Origin: UBA3775 sp964584255
GTDB lineage: Bacteria; Bacillota; Clostridia; Lachnospirales; Lachnospiraceae
Direction: 5' to 3'
DNA length: 15,613 nucleotides
Assembly: GCA_964584255.1 (NCBI GenBank)
Contig: CAZOZM010000026.1
Location: forward strand, 1-15,613
A model generated the notes under the pieces. The model did not search any database and was not told the origin of the DNA. It saw nothing but the letters and a program-made list of their open reading frames with translations. Shown here in pieces: positions 14,663 through 15,613 of the stretch (positions within the stretch are counted from its first letter, which is position 1; each line of letters starts with the position of its first letter). The translations under genes and the position numbers were made by a program.

Positions 14663-14775
14663 TATTTTATTTTTTATTTATTTTTGTATATTTCTCTGCA
14701 GACAGAAGATACTAAACTTATCGGATTTGATAACCGGATTCGACAATCATTTTAATCAAAACCTGGAGGTTTCTT

Positions 14776-14982
14776 ATGAAAAGCAGCAAAAAGACATACG
14801 AAGAAGTAGCTGAATACTGCAGCTCTTATTCTCCTGATTCTAACTGTAAATGCAAGACAACAAACAGTGCCGAAGAACATTGTCGTTCATGTACCAACTG
14901 TCGTCACTTTGACAAGGCGGGCGAATACTGTAAACTTGACCTTTATGACAAAATCGTAAAGGATCACGGAATCGTTAAGTAG
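14776..14982 (+). CDS. small cysteine-rich protein, probable metal or Fe-S binder
   Basis: A 68-aa soluble protein with seven cysteines: C15, C24, C26, C36, C39, C42 and C52. The core C36-x2-C39-x2-C42-x9-C52 looks like a zinc- or iron-sulfur-binding knuckle, followed by a charged tail (KLDLYDKIVKDHGIVK). I do not recognise a named family, although small proteins with a C-x2-C-x2-C-HF...YCKLDLYD pattern occur in Clostridia. The ATG is well supported by GGAGG 6 nt upstream. It is divergent from htpG and faces the same CIRCE operator, which might couple it to heat stress. No convincing sigma-A promoter was seen on its side. A strong hairpin follows the stop. Confidence 0.85.
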   Translation: MKSSKKTYEEVAEYCSSYSPDSNCKCKTTNSAEEHCRSCTNCRHFDKAGEYCKLDLYDKIVKDHGIVK

Positions 14983-14999
14983 TCTCAAAACGAAGTATG

Positions 15000-15037
15000 A
15001 AAAAGGCGATACCGGCTGTTAAAGCCGTGTATCGCCT
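15000..15037. terminator. strong hairpin terminator, best for minus strand
   Basis: AGGCGATAC (15004-15012) pairs perfectly with GTATCGCCT (15029-15037), with a further CGGCT/AGCCG inner stem and one bulged T. On the minus strand it is followed by T5, ending the ABC transporter region. On the plus strand it follows the cysteine-rich gene, with only a CTTTCT tail, so it probably works in both directions. Confidence 0.85.
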
Positions 15038-15088
15038 CTTTCTGCTACATTCACAATCGTCTTAACTTATAGGCAAATAATTTCTGCT

Positions 15089-15328
15089 TCAGGTTTCGTT
15101 ATCTGCCGCATCCAGCCTCACCAATATTCCTTTATTCATTTCACTTACTGTATCACAGAGCACTTTAATATCTTCAGATGAATGGGATGCAATAAGAATT
15201 GTTTTTCCACTTCCGTTTCTTCCAATCAGACCATGTATCTGTCCTTTTTGAAAACCAACATTTACATCCGTAAGAATCTGTGTTTTTCCTATTTTGAGGC
15301 TCAATCCCCTGACAACAATAATCTCCAT
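15089..15328 (-). pseudogene. ABC transporter ATP-binding protein, internally deleted
   Basis: Only about 79 codons remain of an ABC ATPase that is normally 200-300 aa. The N-terminus is intact (EIIVVRGLSLKIGKTQILTDVNVGFQKG, about 2-30 with minor gaps in similarity) up to Walker A GRNGSGKT. The next residues are ILIASHSSEDIKVLCDTVSEMNKG, which in full proteins is the H-loop region near the C-terminus. The Q-loop, LSGGQ signature, Walker B and D-loop are missing, so it cannot hydrolyse ATP normally. The frame is kept across the junction. The ATG at 15326-15328 has AAAGGGA 7 nt upstream. It follows the permease gene by about 35 nt, so the pair was once a transporter operon. Confidence 0.8.
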
Positions 15329-15363
15329 CACACTATCCCTTTCTTTTTAAAACCCTATTTTAT

Positions 15364-15613
15364 CTATTCAATATGCTCAATATTGACATACTGAAATTTC
15401 CTGACAGCCATATAATTAAGCACCACAAGGATTACCAGAGTTGCAATCAGATATATCCACGAATACCATATAGGTACAATCGGCTTACCCAATATCTTCT
15501 CATAATGAAACCAAACAATTGTATTGGCCATAGGAAATGTCCATTTTACATATCCGCTTACAACCACTCGTGATTCTGATTTCAGCAAAGAGCTGCATAA
15601 CATACTTGATGAG
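15364..15613 (-). CDS. ABC-2-like transporter permease, C-terminal part
   Basis: The 3' end of a gene whose start lies beyond the window edge. The visible 83 or so residues contain a hydrophobic segment near MANTIVWFHYEKILGKP and a clear final membrane helix (WIYLIATLVILVVLNYMAV), followed by a short basic tail (RKFQYVNIEHIE). This is the usual ending of ABC-2 type permeases, and the ATPase remnant follows directly, which supports the call. Substrate cannot be told. The frame is open to the window edge with no stop codon, so the true start is unknown. Confidence 0.6.
   Translation of the reverse strand, partial: SSSMLCSSLLKSESRVVVSGYVKWTFPMANTIVWFHYEKILGKPIVPIWYSWIYLIATLVILVVLNYMAVRKFQYVNIEHIE

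Overview
The window looks like a chromosomal segment of a low-to-medium-GC, spore-forming Clostridia member, most likely a Lachnospiraceae relative. The reasons are the gene set (SpoVAD, SpoVAE and YyaC sporulation proteins, a DUF5711/CvpA pair, CIRCE-controlled htpG), strong GGAGG ribosome binding sites, and frequent TTG/GTG starts. Almost everything is on the minus strand. Two short genes, yyaC and a cysteine-rich protein, are on the plus strand. No tRNA, rRNA, CRISPR array or insertion sequence was seen inside the window.

Layout, read right to left (the main transcription direction). At the right edge is the end of an ABC-2-like permease (15364-15613), followed by an ABC ATPase remnant (15089-15328) in which the Walker A motif is joined directly to the H-loop, so the catalytic middle is gone. 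A strong hairpin (15000-15037) separates this from a plus-strand 68-aa cysteine-rich protein (14776-14982). That gene is divergent from htpG (12538-14553). A perfect CIRCE operator (14636-14662) and a consensus-like promoter lie between them. htpG ends in a clear terminator, followed by spoVAD and spoVAE with a sigma-G-like promoter but no spoVAC beside them. Next come helD (TTG start) and a serine O-acetyltransferase. The serine acetyltransferase, a rhomboid protease, an 88-aa conserved small protein and dnaX are packed with gaps of 10 nt or less, or overlaps, and look like one transcription unit. ybaB and recR follow with their own promoter, completing the classic dnaX-ybaB-recR replication/repair cluster. 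Convergent to recR is yyaC (2863-3459, plus strand), sharing an intergenic hairpin region. On the far side is a membrane-anchored protein with an MPN/JAB-like but catalytically degenerate domain (1912-2667), then a DUF5711-CvpA pair with an ATGA overlap.

At the left edge is a textbook strong promoter (TTGACA, 17 bp, extended TATAAT), preceded by three helically phased A7 tracts and firing leftward off the window. Its transcript starts with tandem GNRA-tetraloop hairpins. This architecture suits an rRNA/tRNA operon or another very highly expressed gene, but the gene itself lies outside the window.

The most notable observations are the CIRCE operator upstream of the htpG -35 in a divergent region, the E. 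coli-like A AAA AAG slippery heptamer at the matching place in dnaX, the MPN-like degenerate domain, the ABC ATPase internal deletion at a repeated GKT-coding sequence, two acidic linkers in HtpG, and the phased A-tract promoter. I do not see a clear candidate for a wholly new multi-gene system; most of the window is conserved housekeeping and sporulation content.
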